Part shown: positions 11,776 to 29,442 of the stretch, piece after piece
Position numbering within the stretch: the stretch's first letter is position 1
How the letters are laid out: each line of letters begins with the position of its first letter
Source: Irpex lacteus
Lineage: Eukaryota > Basidiomycota > Agaricomycetes > Polyporales > Irpicaceae
DNA: 64,000 nucleotides
Assembly: GCA_001986395.2 (NCBI GenBank)
Contig: MQVO02000003.1
Coordinates: 434,001 to 498,000 of the forward strand
Direction of reading: 5' to 3'
The notes under the pieces: generated by a model
Told to the model about the DNA's origin: nothing
What the model saw: only the letters and a program-made list of their open reading frames with translations
Databases searched by the model: none
Position numbers and translations under genes: made by a program

Positions 11776-13632
11776 ATGGCACAGAACAACGCCCGCGTAA
11801 GTGTCCCTTTTGCATTCATGTCGTCTCGCCACGTCAAAGTCGCTCACTGTGGCCCCCCAACAGTTCTCCATGCGAAACCGAACCGGTCTGCTGCGAAACA
11901 AGGCAGACGAGAATGCCGTCGGTATCGTCGGTAAACATATTCGGGGAGCCAGTCTCCCCGGTGTGTCACACAAGGTGCACGCTGTGAGCACTCTCAAGAA
12001 CGGCGCACACCGTGCCGCCCTTGGTGAAGTCACCACTGCAGCTGTCAACAGGAAGGTGAATATCTCGTTCCTAGTACAGACCTACGTCACTTGTATCTGA
12101 GCTGGGCTGACATCGTTACTGCAGGTGTCGCCTTCGGGCAAAGCCACCGGCAAGGGCAAAGAGGTCGCTGTCGAGACTACTCACAAGCGTAGCCGCTCAG
12201 CGTCCTCGGCAGCTTCCACCGTCTCCCAGCGTGTCCCTCTGGGTCCCGGCAGGACTGTCGTAACCAACAACTCTCGTCTCTCAACATCCGCCAGCGCCAG
12301 CGCCGTCGTTCGTGCCACCAAATCATCCGCCCGCATTCCCGTTCACCAAGAGGAGATCGTCACCGTCAGCGAACATGTCGAAGTCGACGAAATGGAGGTG
12401 GAGGAGCACGACTCTTCAATCTCAGAAGAGGACAGCTTCAAACTTGCAGAAGAGGTCGAGGCTCTCGTCGATGCTCAGGCTGAGCCCGAGCTCGACGCCG
12501 AGGCTGCAGAATACGAGGAGAAACCCATTCGCCACTGGCCCGAGGTGGCTACCGACAAGAGGAACAAGTACAAGCGCGAGATTGACGAGATTCGTGAAGT
12601 ATTCCCTGAGGAACAAGAGGAGGAAGACCCGACCATGGTGTCCGAGTATGCTGACGAGATTTTCAAGTACATGTCCGACCTCGAGGTGAGTAGTACCGTT
12701 TGCGTTCTCCACACCTCTGCTCACCGTCTCTCAGGAGGAATGCATGCCCAGTCCCGACTACATGGACGGCCAAGCCGAGATCAACTGGCAAATGCGCCAA
12801 ACCCTCGTCGACTGGCTGCTGCAAGTCCACCTGCGATACCACATGCTCCCCGAAACGCTCTGGATCGCCATCAACATCGTCGACCGCTTCCTCACCAAGC
12901 GCGTCGTCTCCATGGTCAAGCTCCAGCTCGTGGGTGTCACCGCGATGTTCATCGCCGCCAAGTACGAAGAGATCCTCGCGCCGTCCGTCGACGAGTTCGT
13001 CTTCATGACAGAGAAGGGGTACAGCCGCGAGGAGATCCTCAAGGGCGAGCGGATAGTCCTGCAGACGTTGGACTTTAACGTCAGCCATTATTGCTCGCCG
13101 TACAGCTGGATGAGGAAGATCAGCAAGGCGGACGATTATGATATCCAGACGAGGACGCTGAGCAAGTTCTTGACGGAGGTCACGTTGCTTGATCATCGGT
13201 TCTTGAGGGTCAAGCCGAGTATGGTGGCTGCGATTGGGATGTACACGTCCAGGAAGATGCTGGGTGGGGACTGGGTGCGTGGCGTTTACTTCTTACTCTT
13301 ATCACACACGCGGCTCCCATGCTTCACGGCAACTTCCGCCCACTCCCATTCCTGGCCAACGCGCACGTGACTAACTCCTGACTGTTTTCTTTCTTTTGCA
13401 GAACGAAGCGTTCGTCCACTACTCCGGCTTCACAGAAGACCACCTCCGCACAGGGCACTTGATGCTCCTGCAGACGCTCATGGAACTCGACTTCAAGGGC
13501 TCGGCGGTGTGCAGGAAGTACGCGAACAAGAAGTTCTTGAAGGCGAGCGTGTTTGCGGTTGACTGGGCGAGGAGCAACTTTGATGAGGAGTATAAGATGG
13601 CGGAGCGCGCTGCGTCTGAAGAGCAAGAGTAA
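11776..13632 (+). CDS. G2/mitotic B-type cyclin
   Basis: Regulatory subunit of the mitotic Cdk1 kinase. The five exons are 11776-11796, 11864-12055, 12125-12685, 12735-13274 and 13402-13632, all in frame, giving 514 residues. A destruction box RAALGEVT lies at residues 57-64, the signal for APC/C-dependent ubiquitination. A Ser-rich and then acidic linker follows. The cyclin core begins with MRQTLVDWLLQVH and continues through LWIAINIVDRFL, KLQLVGVTAMFIAAKYEE and LQTLDFNV (N-terminal cyclin box). The C-terminal box contains FLTEVTLLD and KPSMVAAIGMYTSRK. The YADEIFKYMSDLE segment just before the box is diagnostic of the B-type (Cdc13/NimE/Clb) group. No KEN box is seen. Confidence 0.95.
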
Positions 13633-14570
13633 TCTTGTGCGCGTTCGACTTGTTTTGTCTTGCACCACACCTCCGTTCTGCGCTCTTCTTGCTGTCTCTT
13701 CGCGACTCTCGACTCCTAGTACGACCCCATCTACGAAGTGATCTCTCGCTCTCCGCTGTTGGCTCCCTCCCTCCCTCTTCCGTACCCCATCCCATCCCTA
13801 TTGTTCAACGTTCATGATATCGCTCTTGCAATTCTTCATCATACACAACACAACACACACACACACATCCACAAGTTGTTCTTCTATCATTGTCTCGTCT
13901 CGTTCAATCCATCTATGCACTCCATCATCTCATTTTCATTCTCTCTCATTCTTTCTCGCGCGCGCTTTTCTTTCTTTCTTTCGAGTCTCCCGACGTCTTG
14001 ATCATGATGTTCTTGCTGTCCATTGGCGGTGGGCAAAACACACACTTAAACACTTAACACTTCATCCTCCGTTCTTCTCTTCTTCGACGCCTTCTTCACG
14101 ACGCGCACCCCAGCTGTTCCACCCCTTTCGATCCGAACACGCTCTTCTTGCCGCACACGCTCTCTCCCACCCGTTCGACGTGTTTTAAGTGTTCTTGTTC
14201 TTGTCCAGTTCTTGCTCTCCGCCGACTCTCAGTATGCCATCATGCCCTCTCTTCTCTGTCCTGTCCTCCGTCTCTCGTCTTGCTATGTATGCCCACTCTC
14301 TCATCGTGTCGTGTCGTGTTTTCTTCGTCCCGTCCCTCATCTCTCCAGTCCGAATTTCAGCGTTGCCTTTTCTTTTGCCTTCTTTCTTTAGTTCACCTTC
14401 CGACAGTCCCTTTCTTTCTTCAATCTTCAATCTTCACACCTCACCTCACCTTGTATCGTTTTTGTTTCTTTCTTTCACGTAAATTGAATTGTCGCTGTTA
14501 GCTGTCGATACGCACCGTTAACCATCGTCTCGTCTTGCTTTCCGCACTTCAATCCCTTTTGTTTTTTTCT
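13633..14570 (+). other. ~900-bp pyrimidine-rich tract downstream of the cyclin gene
   Basis: Nearly the whole stretch to about 14570 is C/T-rich on the plus strand, with runs such as TTTCTTTCTTTC near 13970. A short CA microsatellite lies at about 13850-13867. Long open frames here are only a composition effect. It may be a long 3' UTR of the cyclin transcript, or the pyrimidine-rich promoter of an unrecognised plus-strand unit. Confidence 0.5.
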
Positions 14571-15599
14571 GGCCACAGTGGTAAAAAGAGGTGTTAGTCT
14601 TGTCTCGCGCATCGATAGACCGCGGACTGTTTAGACTTCCTTTTTCTTACTTTCCAACAACTTGTTTTTTTCCCACACTCTATCACTCCCCTTACCACGA
14701 ACTCTCCATAAGCATAGGCATAGGTATATTACGACGTACATGACGATGTAGTATATCGAGTACTATATGGCTGGTATTTATGATCATGATCAACGTATTC
14801 TAACCAACGAACGGGTTCGAATTCGGAAGAGACGATTGCAATTGACCGCAACGCGATATTGTGAACGGCAGCTGCCGTTCTGTGGCCATTGATTGTGACA
14901 CGTCACACATTCCTAGTTTTGACGTGCACTCGCGTGCGTGACAAATTCCATTCAAATTCGTGATCACCGACCGCGATCTCAGAGAATGCATTCTAATTCC
15001 TTGTCTTCAGGTTGGCTCCGAGTCTATCAATCTCGTACGTTCGCCATAATCTACGGAGTTCTCAATCGCAGACTCGGATTAAACTTATATTCCCATTTTC
15101 TAGACCGAGTCGGAATTGTCACATACTAGGTGATAGATCTGTATTCTGCAGAGTCTGCACACCTACTTTCTGAGCGGTACGTTTACCCAGAGATTTAACG
15201 CGTACGTTCGCTGACATGCAGTGGCTATCAAACTATTGTTAGCTAAAGACTAAACCCCAGTATATCAGGGTCTATCTCTTCTTCTCTGATAGGTGACTGA
15301 GGCATACCTTTGACAGGTACCTGAAAGTTTCACGTATTGAGCATGTCTGCCATGCATTGGTGTGGTAGTATAAGTACAGACTGCTACTCTACTTTCGTGT
15401 GCTGCCAACAACAATGCCGCCAACAGCTGCAGACATCATTACAATCATAGATCAAACGTTTGGAGACAATAATGGACTCTAAAGAAATTACTTTGGATGA
15501 GGGTGGGATGGGGCGGCTAGTTGTCTATAGATACCGTGTAAATGAATACTAACAGTGAGGGTCTATGAAAATCAACCATATGCATGGGGATAGTTGAGT
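14571..15599. other. Intergenic region, nothing recognised
   Basis: This 1-kb stretch lies between the cyclin tract and the 3' end of the ABC transporter gene. It is AT-richer, with short frames only and no motif, tRNA or repeat that I can support. Confidence 0.5.
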
Positions 15600-20929
<5,330 letters not shown>

Positions 20930-21780
20930 GGTGCTGCCGGGGAACGTCTGGTCGTCCTTGCGTGAGGGAAGCAAACGTATCCGTTATCCAGGGGTCGGGC
21001 ATTTTATAGTGTGGTCCCGCGCCGAAACTTAAATAAATGTGATGACTGCGTGGATGAGGCATGTGGAGGATGTTCCTCGATTCTTTGTGCCGCCCCCGGC
21101 AATTATCCTCTCACGCTTCCACCATTCACGCTCAAAGAGGAAATGATAAAACGTGTCATGTCTCCTTCTGGCATCCCGCCACTGCTTAGTCAGTTATTCG
21201 AAACGAAAGAATTCTCGTTTGTGTTTGAAGGGGGGTCGTTACAATGTACATATGCTTCCGCATGCGCAGCCTTGGCGAGGCATCGGACAATGGGAGACAC
21301 ATGTAGATTATTACTGATTTGTGAGCCAACCATGCGCAGTGGCTTTGCAGGGATGAGTCACTGGGGAGGTATTTCAAGTTCACGATAAGTGATAAGACGG
21401 AATTCATTTAGTCACCCTGGGGTAACGCTCAGACTTCATAGATCTACTCCAATACTCTTTGAACGATGTGGCCACTTCACCATGCCACTGGCACACGGTA
21501 CCGATAAGCACAAAGTAGCCAGGATCTGTGACTAGAAGATGCGTCATACGATTGTCATGCCTTCGAGTCCATGAGTAAGTAGAGGGTGGCCACAATCAGG
21601 AGTACTGTACTGGTCGGTCCAGACTCTAGTAGATTAGCATAGCGCCGTTCCGATCAACGGATACAAGCAAGCGCCTGTGAGCGGTCAGGCACACCCCGCT
21701 TTCTCAAACACTTGTCCACAAAATGCAAGGCGGAAGTAGCCAATCCTAGATCAAGGATATATTTATTCAGACCCGCTTAC
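20930..21780. other. Intergenic region upstream of the ABC transporter
   Basis: It contains the transporter's promoter and the 3' flank of the F-box-like gene. Only short frames are present, with no recognisable coding, RNA or repeat feature. Confidence 0.5.
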
Positions 21781-22559
21781 TTATGCTTGATGTCGTTTAG
21801 GCATCTGGGCAGGCGTTGCTAAGGGCGCTAAACTGGCGGAGAGGCGGATTTTTGCCTCATTTGGCATTTTAGCGCCCTTTTCAATGGCGCGGAAGAGATG
21901 TAGCCATGCGTAGACATTACGAACGACATAAAAGCTTTCTATCCTGCGTAGATGATGTGGATTCTCGAGCATTGTACGAACGTTTTGAACGCTACCATCC
22001 CGGTACATTGGAGAGAAGTCGATCGCAATCGGTAGATTCCCCGACTGTCGTAAGAGTTCTGAGAGCCACGCCCCAGTTTGTTCACAGATTTGAGCCCGCC
22101 TCCATAGTACAGGATATCCAAGAGTTACCTCACGCAAATGGCGGCAGACGTGCATGATATTCACCCAACCTAAGCGTTCGTGTGCAACGGGATACCCATG
22201 GGACCCTTCAGCAAACAGGCAAATTGGAGATATCTCGCAGAGGTGCAACATGAACATCGCTAGTATTTCGTTGGATAACAGGAGAATTGACTGAAGAGCG
22301 TTACGTCGCTCCAACATTTCGCGCGGTTCGGGCATACTGGTACTGATATCCAGGGGGGATGGTCGTGGGACCTCAAGTACACGCCCCTCCGGTGGGCTCG
22401 CCTTGGTCTCGCTCGGTGCATTGATATGCATTGTGGTCTGCAATATGGGTAAAGCAACATTCGGATGGATTCTGAAGTGGTCGAATAAAGGGCTGTATGA
22501 GTACTCACGTAAGCCCACTGGCGATCGGTGGTGGTAGGATGCAAGCTTAGAGACGCCAT
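21781..22559 (-). CDS. Short F-box-like protein
   Basis: Two exons (22559-22509 and 22437-21781) give 235 residues. A weak F-box-like segment, LLLSNEILAMFMLHLCEISP, is followed by WVNIMHVCRHLREVTLGYPVLWRRA, the arrangement found in the very large Agaricomycete F-box-like family; these are putative substrate adaptors of SCF ubiquitin ligases. Family members usually continue for another 250-350 residues of leucine-rich-repeat-like sequence. This one ends soon after FRAIEKGAKM, so it is either a truncated gene copy or a short variant. The target is unknown. Confidence 0.7.
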
Positions 22560-22774
22560 GTTATTTGTTTATCGCCGTCGGTTCACACGGTCATATGTTC
22601 GCATTATCCTGAGGTTCTTTCGGCTTAGGTATTCGTTCGCCAAAATTGCCTCTACATTAGCGAACCAGCAGTCAAAAGTACTTACATGCCATTATGGTAC
22701 TCATACAGTGCTATGATAAACCAAAAATGATAAAATTAAGGGCGCTTCGGCTGAAGAGGTACATAAATGGGATA

Positions 22775-25301
22775 TTAGAGACGAGCGTTCTCTGGCATGC
22801 CTCGCATTGCCTGACGAACGCCGAGATCTGCAAGAACGTCCTCAGCTGAAAAGTGAAAAAGAAGTATAAGCAATCGTCCATGCCACAGAACAAGCTGGAA
22901 ACATACCTCCTCCAAGCAGCGCATCGAAGGGTACAGTCCTGTAGTACTGTTTCGCAGGCGCGGAATCAGTTACGCGGTTAGGCACAGTAATCAAAACAAA
23001 GGAGGGTACGTACGTGCTCGATAAGTCTTCCCATACCTGACTGCGTGATCCCTCGTCCACCGAAGATTTGAACGGCATCGATAGCTGTTTGTTGGGCAGC
23101 ACGGGTACTGTACATCTTCAGGAAGGCGATCTGGCTATACGAGAATGTCTGGTCAGCTTCTCCGAGAAATGTCAAAGTAGGAAGGCTTACCCAGCAAGTT
23201 TCTGGGCCTGTTCCTTATATGACTGTTGACAAGCGACTATCAGCAGGACGACATATGAAAAGCGACAAGAGAACCGACCATATGGCACATCTGGTACGTG
23301 ATGTTCTCCAGCCAGCTTTGAATACTCTCCGCTCGTGCAATCATATTAGCCATCTTGCTGCGAATAACTGCAAGGGAAGCAAGAGGTTTGCCGAAGGCTT
23401 TGCGTTGATGTATCCATCTTCAGTAACATCAGCATCCGCACAGTGGGCAGAATATACAACTACGCACTGCATGCAAGCTTCGATGAGTAGTCTCTGGCTA
23501 CGTGCCGATGAGCAGCACATCACCCAACGTTCGTGGTTGAAGTTACTGTCATAGCCGTTAGTCAAGCCCAGTGCGTCTTCGAATCAGCTAACTTTACCTG
23601 AGCATGACGAAGATTCCTCCTCCCTCTTCACCAAGGGTGTTCTCTACCGGTACCTTGACATTGTCGAACGTGACGAGAGCTGTGCCTGCTGAGGGAGAGT
23701 AAGACGTCTTGATTGGCTTGGTCTCGACGCCCTCTTGACGCTCGACAAGAATGACAGTAAATCCGTCCTGAGAGTGGTGTTTGAATTAGGACCATGCGAA
23801 ACAGCAAGCTTTTACTTACCTCTGTCTTGCAGCCAACTGTGAAGTAGTCGGAGAAGCTACGTATGAATGAAAAGTAAGCGGCGGCGAAGGGTAGTCTCAG
23901 GCTGTGCCACTTACGTTCCGTTTGTGATCCACTTTTTGTGGCCGTTGATAATCCAATGCTTCCCATCTTCCGTCTTGGTAGCTGTAGTTTGCAAACCAAA
24001 GACGTCGCTGCCTGCGTGTGCTTCGGAGACCTACTCCCCCATTGTCAGCATCGGCACGCGGCTGTTTATAAATCTTTCCATACGTACAGCCAGACAGATA
24101 TGCTTCTTTCCGCTGAACACTTCAGGCACTATCTTCGCCTTGAGCTCTGGGGAGCCGAAGTTGAGAATGGGTGGAAGACCGATGACTGTGCCGGCGTTCA
24201 TGCCATCACCGTAGCCACGAGCTGCAGTGCGGACGACTTCTTGCGTGATGACAAGCTATGTTGTGACAATACGAGAAGTGAGCACATCAAAAGTTCCTAA
24301 ACGCGACGTGGGAAGAATAACCAACATACCTCGTGGAAGTAGTCGAACTAAAAGAAACGTGAGATGTTTAATACAGTGGGAGCTTTCATGGCATAAGAAA
24401 CATACCTCTTCTGGGCTAACAATTCCGTTCATAAGTGTAAGGCCCTTAAGGTGTTTTCCAGGTCCCATGCGCATGGCATGTAAATTGACTTCACTGAATT
24501 AAGGAGTGAACATCAATAATGGGTATCACAGGATCATGGAGTAAAACCACGGGGTGAGGGAAAGCAAATGACTACTTACGCCATCTTATCAAAGACAACC
24601 TGCGAGGGGGGTTTGCCATCTAATTCTCGGGCCTGACCATCTGGGTAGAGAATTTCGTCCGTGAATTTGCGAACAGCTTCCTGGAGCTTCCTGTGGCTCT
24701 GGACGTCGGAACGAGAGTATTAGAGTGGAACCGAGAGTAGCAAGAGCTCTACGCTCTCACCTCTTTGTAGTAGGGACTATGATACCCCTTAGTCAGCCAG
24801 GTCGGCTCTGCGTAAGGAATCTCACTGAGGGCGCCGGATATACGACCATGTAGTATCGACTTCTCGTCCTTGAGTGTGCCGACGACCAGACGTTGATACT
24901 GTGGTTTCTCAAGGACTTCATACAAATGAAGACCGAAAAAATGTCTCCGTTGCGTCTTGTCCGCCTGCACGAAGAAGTGTCTCACTTGAGATTTTATAAA
25001 CATGTAAGGTGAAGGTAGGAACGCACGGATATCCTCCTCTAAGAACACTGCTGCACCGCCGGGATGCAGGTCCTTGAACCGTGAGACATTATAAACCTTG
25101 GCGTCGACTATGATCCACTGTATTTGTGTGGTAAATGCCAGTGAAGACCAGGTCGTAATATAAAGTAACGCACTAAATCATCCGGGGTATTGTGCTGTGC
25201 ACACGACGCCACACGTCAGTCAGTTTATGGGATTTCACGAGAGAAAAGAGGCGAACCTGTGCGACTTCCTCGCGGGTATATTCCTTGAGCTGCTTAGACA
25301 T
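22775..25301 (-). CDS. Acyl-CoA dehydrogenase with N-terminal cytochrome b5 domain
   Basis: A predicted flavoenzyme fused to a heme domain. The start at 25301 gives [16 protein letters not shown] 21-nt exon (HNTPDDL) and then [21 protein letters not shown] follow; HPGG is the first heme-ligand motif of cytochrome b5. The dehydrogenase part has [16 protein letters not shown] (FAD/substrate loop), [24 protein letters not shown], and the C-terminal [16 protein letters not shown]. It ends RGMPENARL at 22775. It likely oxidises acyl-CoA thioesters while passing electrons via the b5 domain; substrate and location are inferred. A run of six A at 24936-24941 puts the GQDATE...GLH segment one base out of frame, which is probably a consensus insertion. 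Many short introns are present. Confidence 0.85.
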
Positions 25302-25710
25302 GGTGGTAGGAGGAAAAGTTGTCAAGTGAGGTGAGCTTCAGCAAGGGCGATCCTTAAGACGAGCGAATGGAGGCAGCTGAATTTGAGCGCTCTCCATATC
25401 CCCAACATGTGATTTCGCCTGTGATTCCCCAAATTGATGTCACAGATCCGGAGATGTCATCGGTCGCCACCCATGTGGCGGAACATATGGACTCAGAAAA
25501 CATACGCTCGAAAATCATCCGACTCTTCAATACAAAGGTACCGTACATGTGTGTAATCTCTGCATATCGCGAGGGAAAATAATCTGATGCCTGCGCGAAA
25601 TACTGTAAGTATCACCAGCTTAACTACCCGCTGGTAAACAGCATCACACGGAGCTGGACGTTCGAGCTGGGCGAGTCGTCAAACCTGTCGACGGTGACCG
25701 ACGATACAAG
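25302..25710. other. Intergenic region between the acyl-CoA dehydrogenase and MFS genes
   Basis: This is the promoter side of the acyl-CoA dehydrogenase gene and the 3' flank of the MFS gene. Only frames under 75 codons are present, none recognised. Confidence 0.5.
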
Positions 25711-27455
25711 TTACTTCTCATCGATATCTATTGTCTCTCCGCCTTCCGTATGCCTCGCATCATCCTGCTTCGAATGCCCCACAATGCCCACGCTTCTTAA
25801 GAACACCGCTGCAAGGAGTGCGCCGAACATCCCGAATGCGAAGGCGGTCCACATTGCTGCTTTGTACGCCTCGAGCTGGGCGTCCTTGGGAGCGTTCGTA
25901 CCCGACATATTCGCCCGCACCCCTTGTCTCGCACTCTGCTTCAACAACGTTGAGTTGAACACGATTGTCGTTATAGCTAGTCCAAAGGATGCCCCAAGCT
26001 GTGTCATGGTCTGAAATAGTGCGCCAGTGAGAGACTGTTCGTGCGGCAGGGAGATTTTGGCAACGAATAGAGTTCCAGCTGCAAACACGAAGTCGCCGCC
26101 TACCACTACAACAATAGCTGCAGGAAATCCGAATGCCCAATAAGTTGAGGCAGGGTTGATTACTGCAAACAAAAGGCCACAGCATGCCGTGCAGATAGTC
26201 CCAAGAACGATGAGGAAGACTGCGCGAACACGACCAACAAAGAGTGCGATGGTGATGTTGCACAGCATACCAGTGACGAACATGGGAAGGAAGCGGATCA
26301 TGGTGAGAACTGGCGATAGCCCCACGTAATTCTGATAGTACAGCTGTAATGTGTCAATTAGGAGTTGCGTTCCGATCAACATAACGTTACGTACCTGTGC
26401 CCAGAACGTTGCAGCTTGGAAACTCGCCCACTCGAAGAACGCAACCCAAAGGATGGCTGTCATGCGCCAATTCGAGCGTGGCCAAACTGTGAGTCTCATC
26501 AAAGGCGAAGGGGTCCACCAAGCTTGCGCACTCGCTGGCTTGGAATGAACACGCTCCAGATAGCCTTGCCACAGCAAGAATACTATAACAAACACGACAC
26601 CGAGTACAAGAAGTGCGACGATAAAACCAGTCTTGAACCCATCGGACGCTATTGGACCATCAGAAAGGGCGAAGCATATGAGCACCAGCCCTGCTGTGAC
26701 GAGAAAGCCACCAAGCCAGTCAACACGTCTGTCGATATCTTGATACGGGGTGTCCTTGTCAATGGAAATAAGGCCGCCGATGAACGTCACGAGGCTAAGT
26801 CCAGCAAATAAAAAGAAGCTAGAGCGCCAGGTAGCTCTCGTGAGTTGTGTTAAAGTACCGCCCAGTAGACTTCCAAGGGCTCCTCCCATGGGTGCACCAG
26901 CAGAGAATGTAGCGAACGCGACGGAACGAGTGCGACTCGGGGGAAATGAGTGTGCGAGGACTCCAAGTGAGGCTGGGATGACAGAGGCACCTCCGATCCC
27001 TTGGATGCCTCGGAGAACGTCTAACGTGACCTCGTCTTGCGCAAACCCCGAGCCCAGCGAGAATATTCCCATGAATGCAACGCCCAACAGAAAGACACGT
27101 TTGCGTCCGTGAAGGTCTGCCAGTCGGCCCATGAGGAGGAGCAAGCATCCCTGAATCCATAACGGTTATTATTCGACACCGTTCACAAGAGGATGGACGA
27201 GAGGGAGAGGCATACCGCACTGAGGTTGAAGGCGGTTACGACCCACTGAAGCTTATATTCGACGATGTTGAGGTCCCTCCCTATTGTGGGCAGGGAAATT
27301 CCAGCGGCGGTTGAACTACCAATCTGCATTGTAGGAAATCTCGTAAGTGATGTCCAGTACTATGGGAGGGTGAGACTCACTGTGAGCATCATCGAGAGGG
27401 TACATGTTGCAATGATGGCCACAGATTGCCACGTGCTACGCTCTTTCCCAGCCAT
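25711..27455 (-). CDS. MFS transporter, DHA2/Atr1-like
   Basis: Major facilitator, probably a proton-coupled drug or small-molecule exporter at the plasma membrane. The start at 27455 gives MAGKERSTWQSVAIIATCTL. A second exon encodes IGSSTAAGISLPTIGRDLNI, then a third encodes GCLLLLMGRLADLHGRKRVFL, with the MFS motif A (GRLADLHGRKR) after the second helix. Later landmarks are LGVLAHSFPPSRTRSVAF and FFEWASFQAATFWAQLYYQNYVG, typical of the Atr1-like DHA2 group with 14 helices. A 51-nt intron between FWAQ and LYYQ has no stop and keeps frame, so retention would add 17 residues. The protein ends EETIDIDEK. The transported substrate is unknown. Confidence 0.88.
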
Positions 27456-28077
27456 AAAAAGTTATGGCCGTGACTCGATCTGTGTCGCTCAGTGAGGAGA
27501 CGAAGGGAAACGTCTGTAGGTAATGGAATGAGACGGATAGCAATCTTATACCAAAGAGCAATGCCGTAAACCCGTGATCTCGAGTACACGACCATGGGAA
27601 CGGCAGCCTGAGAGCAATCAGCAATGATGATGTAGCGAGAATATTACAATATCCCCTTGCAGTTTATAAATATCATAAAAATCCATACTTCAAGTTGGCT
27701 CCGAGGGCCTGACAGAGGACTACTTTCTGACTTCACAGATTTCTCTGTGTCGAAGCTCCCAGTCCCTGCATGACACACAGAGTATAAATTGATGTTTTTA
27801 GACAGGAAGATTCGGATGCTCACCTCTGCTGACATCGCTCACCGCAATAGAATACTACCGCCCAGCAGCCTGTACAGATGCGACGCGTCTTGTGCCACAA
27901 CGCCTTCTCGCCGTAACAGGGACATTCGGTCAAGTAACATCCCTGCTGCACTTCGTGCGGAGAAGCGTAGCTGATAAGCAACGAAACAGAGTCGTTCTTA
28001 AATTAAAGTGGCCATTGTACATGTCACGTCCAAATCTGCGAAATGCCGGTCACAGAGGTCACAAGGCGTTAGTCACG
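27456..28077. other. Intergenic region upstream of the MFS gene
   Basis: This contains the MFS promoter. A TATA-like TATAAATATCATAAA lies near 27665, too far upstream to assign. No gene is recognised. Confidence 0.4.
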
Positions 28078-28102
28078 CTACACGCCCAGGCGAAAAAGAT
28101 AT
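28078..28102 (+). repeat. Left terminal inverted repeat
   Basis: Contains CAGGCGAAAAAGATAT at 28087-28102, preceded by CTACACGCC. It pairs with the inverted copy at 29443-29467. Confidence 0.7.
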
Positions 28103-29442
28103 CGTGCGGATAAAACTGAGAAAGTTATCGCGGTGATAGTTAGGAGATATACTGTGATTATGTTTCAGATAACCGGCGTATGAATTAATGATTTATCCTG
28201 AGGATGTCGTCACAACGGTATCCTGGCGGTGTCAGATCTACATAACCGTGAATTGTACAGGTTATACGCTGTGGTGATCCGGAGTATAACGACAACATAA
28301 ATTTTGTGGATATCCGGTTGATATCCTGCGTACGACATCCACTGGATATACACGGCTGGGATGTCCGGGAGGTATCCCAAGGGTATCCTGAGCATATTGA
28401 CGGGCGGCACTGTACATCCCTCATCATGCATCATCACAAGGTCGCAAAATTCCTAAGTTCACAAACGCGTGAGTGACCTAGACGCCTTATGTTCGTTTCT
28501 TAGTACCACTTCCACGTCACTACCCCTTCTCTCTATTCACACATCCCAGTGTTGCACCCATCCTCCACCAATCGTTAATGATTGTTCGATGCAAGGCCGC
28601 GCCGGTGACGATGCCAAGAGATGCCTAGGGATTTATGGAGGCAGACTTTGTACATAGGTACGTCGACCCGAAACCCCCACACTACGTCCTCGACGCGCTG
28701 CCTGCGATACGTAGCACTAATGTAAGTTGTTATTCCTCAGAACAATGGATCCAATGCCACGCAGCATAGCAGAAGCCAGCATGACAAACTCGATCAGTAA
28801 GACTTCACACCACCACGACCTACGAGAGTCCCGTTACGCGCGGCGCCGCGGCTGTACATAGCAGCCAGCTGGTGTCCTTCCCGCCCTAACACATTGCTTG
28901 AGCACGGTGAGCATGACACATTCCACGCGCCATCATTGATCACGTCCCCGTACCTACAACACTGCCTCCCTCACTGTGTCCATACGCCCGCGCCCGCGCC
29001 CCCCTCTATATACATCCGAATTATCTCAACCATTCTCTGCTGTAATTGTTCCCCGGATATTTCCTCAGTATACCGTTGTAACAATCTGTGTACATGTACT
29101 ACCTATACGTGGTTATATTTTTGAATAACATGCGATGGTCTACGGGGCCTCTATTGCCTGTAAAGCATGATCCATGTGTAATAACTAGCCTGTAACTCAT
29201 ACGCACTGCACGGTTATCTGAGGTATATAGCACGTTCCAATGCCCTACTGATATTCTACAGGCCAATACAGCTGAGGTACATTGAGTATAGCTCCGTGTT
29301 ATACACATGATATCCTTCGTATAACTCTATTGGATATCCACCGGATATCACACACGCCGATATCCACAGTTTATACTGCGAAAGTTAACCGACGGATATG
29401 CCACCGGTATCACGGCGTTATTCCCGGTGCGGTATCCTACAA

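Noticed and set aside
13738..14501. Several overlapping plus-strand frames of 80-124 codons.
   Set aside because: They lie in the pyrimidine-rich tract, consist of Ser, Leu, Phe and Pro, and are compositional artefacts.
14805..14830. Possible tRNA T-arm around GGGTTCGAATTCGG.
   Set aside because: No flanking acceptor, D or anticodon stems could be folded.
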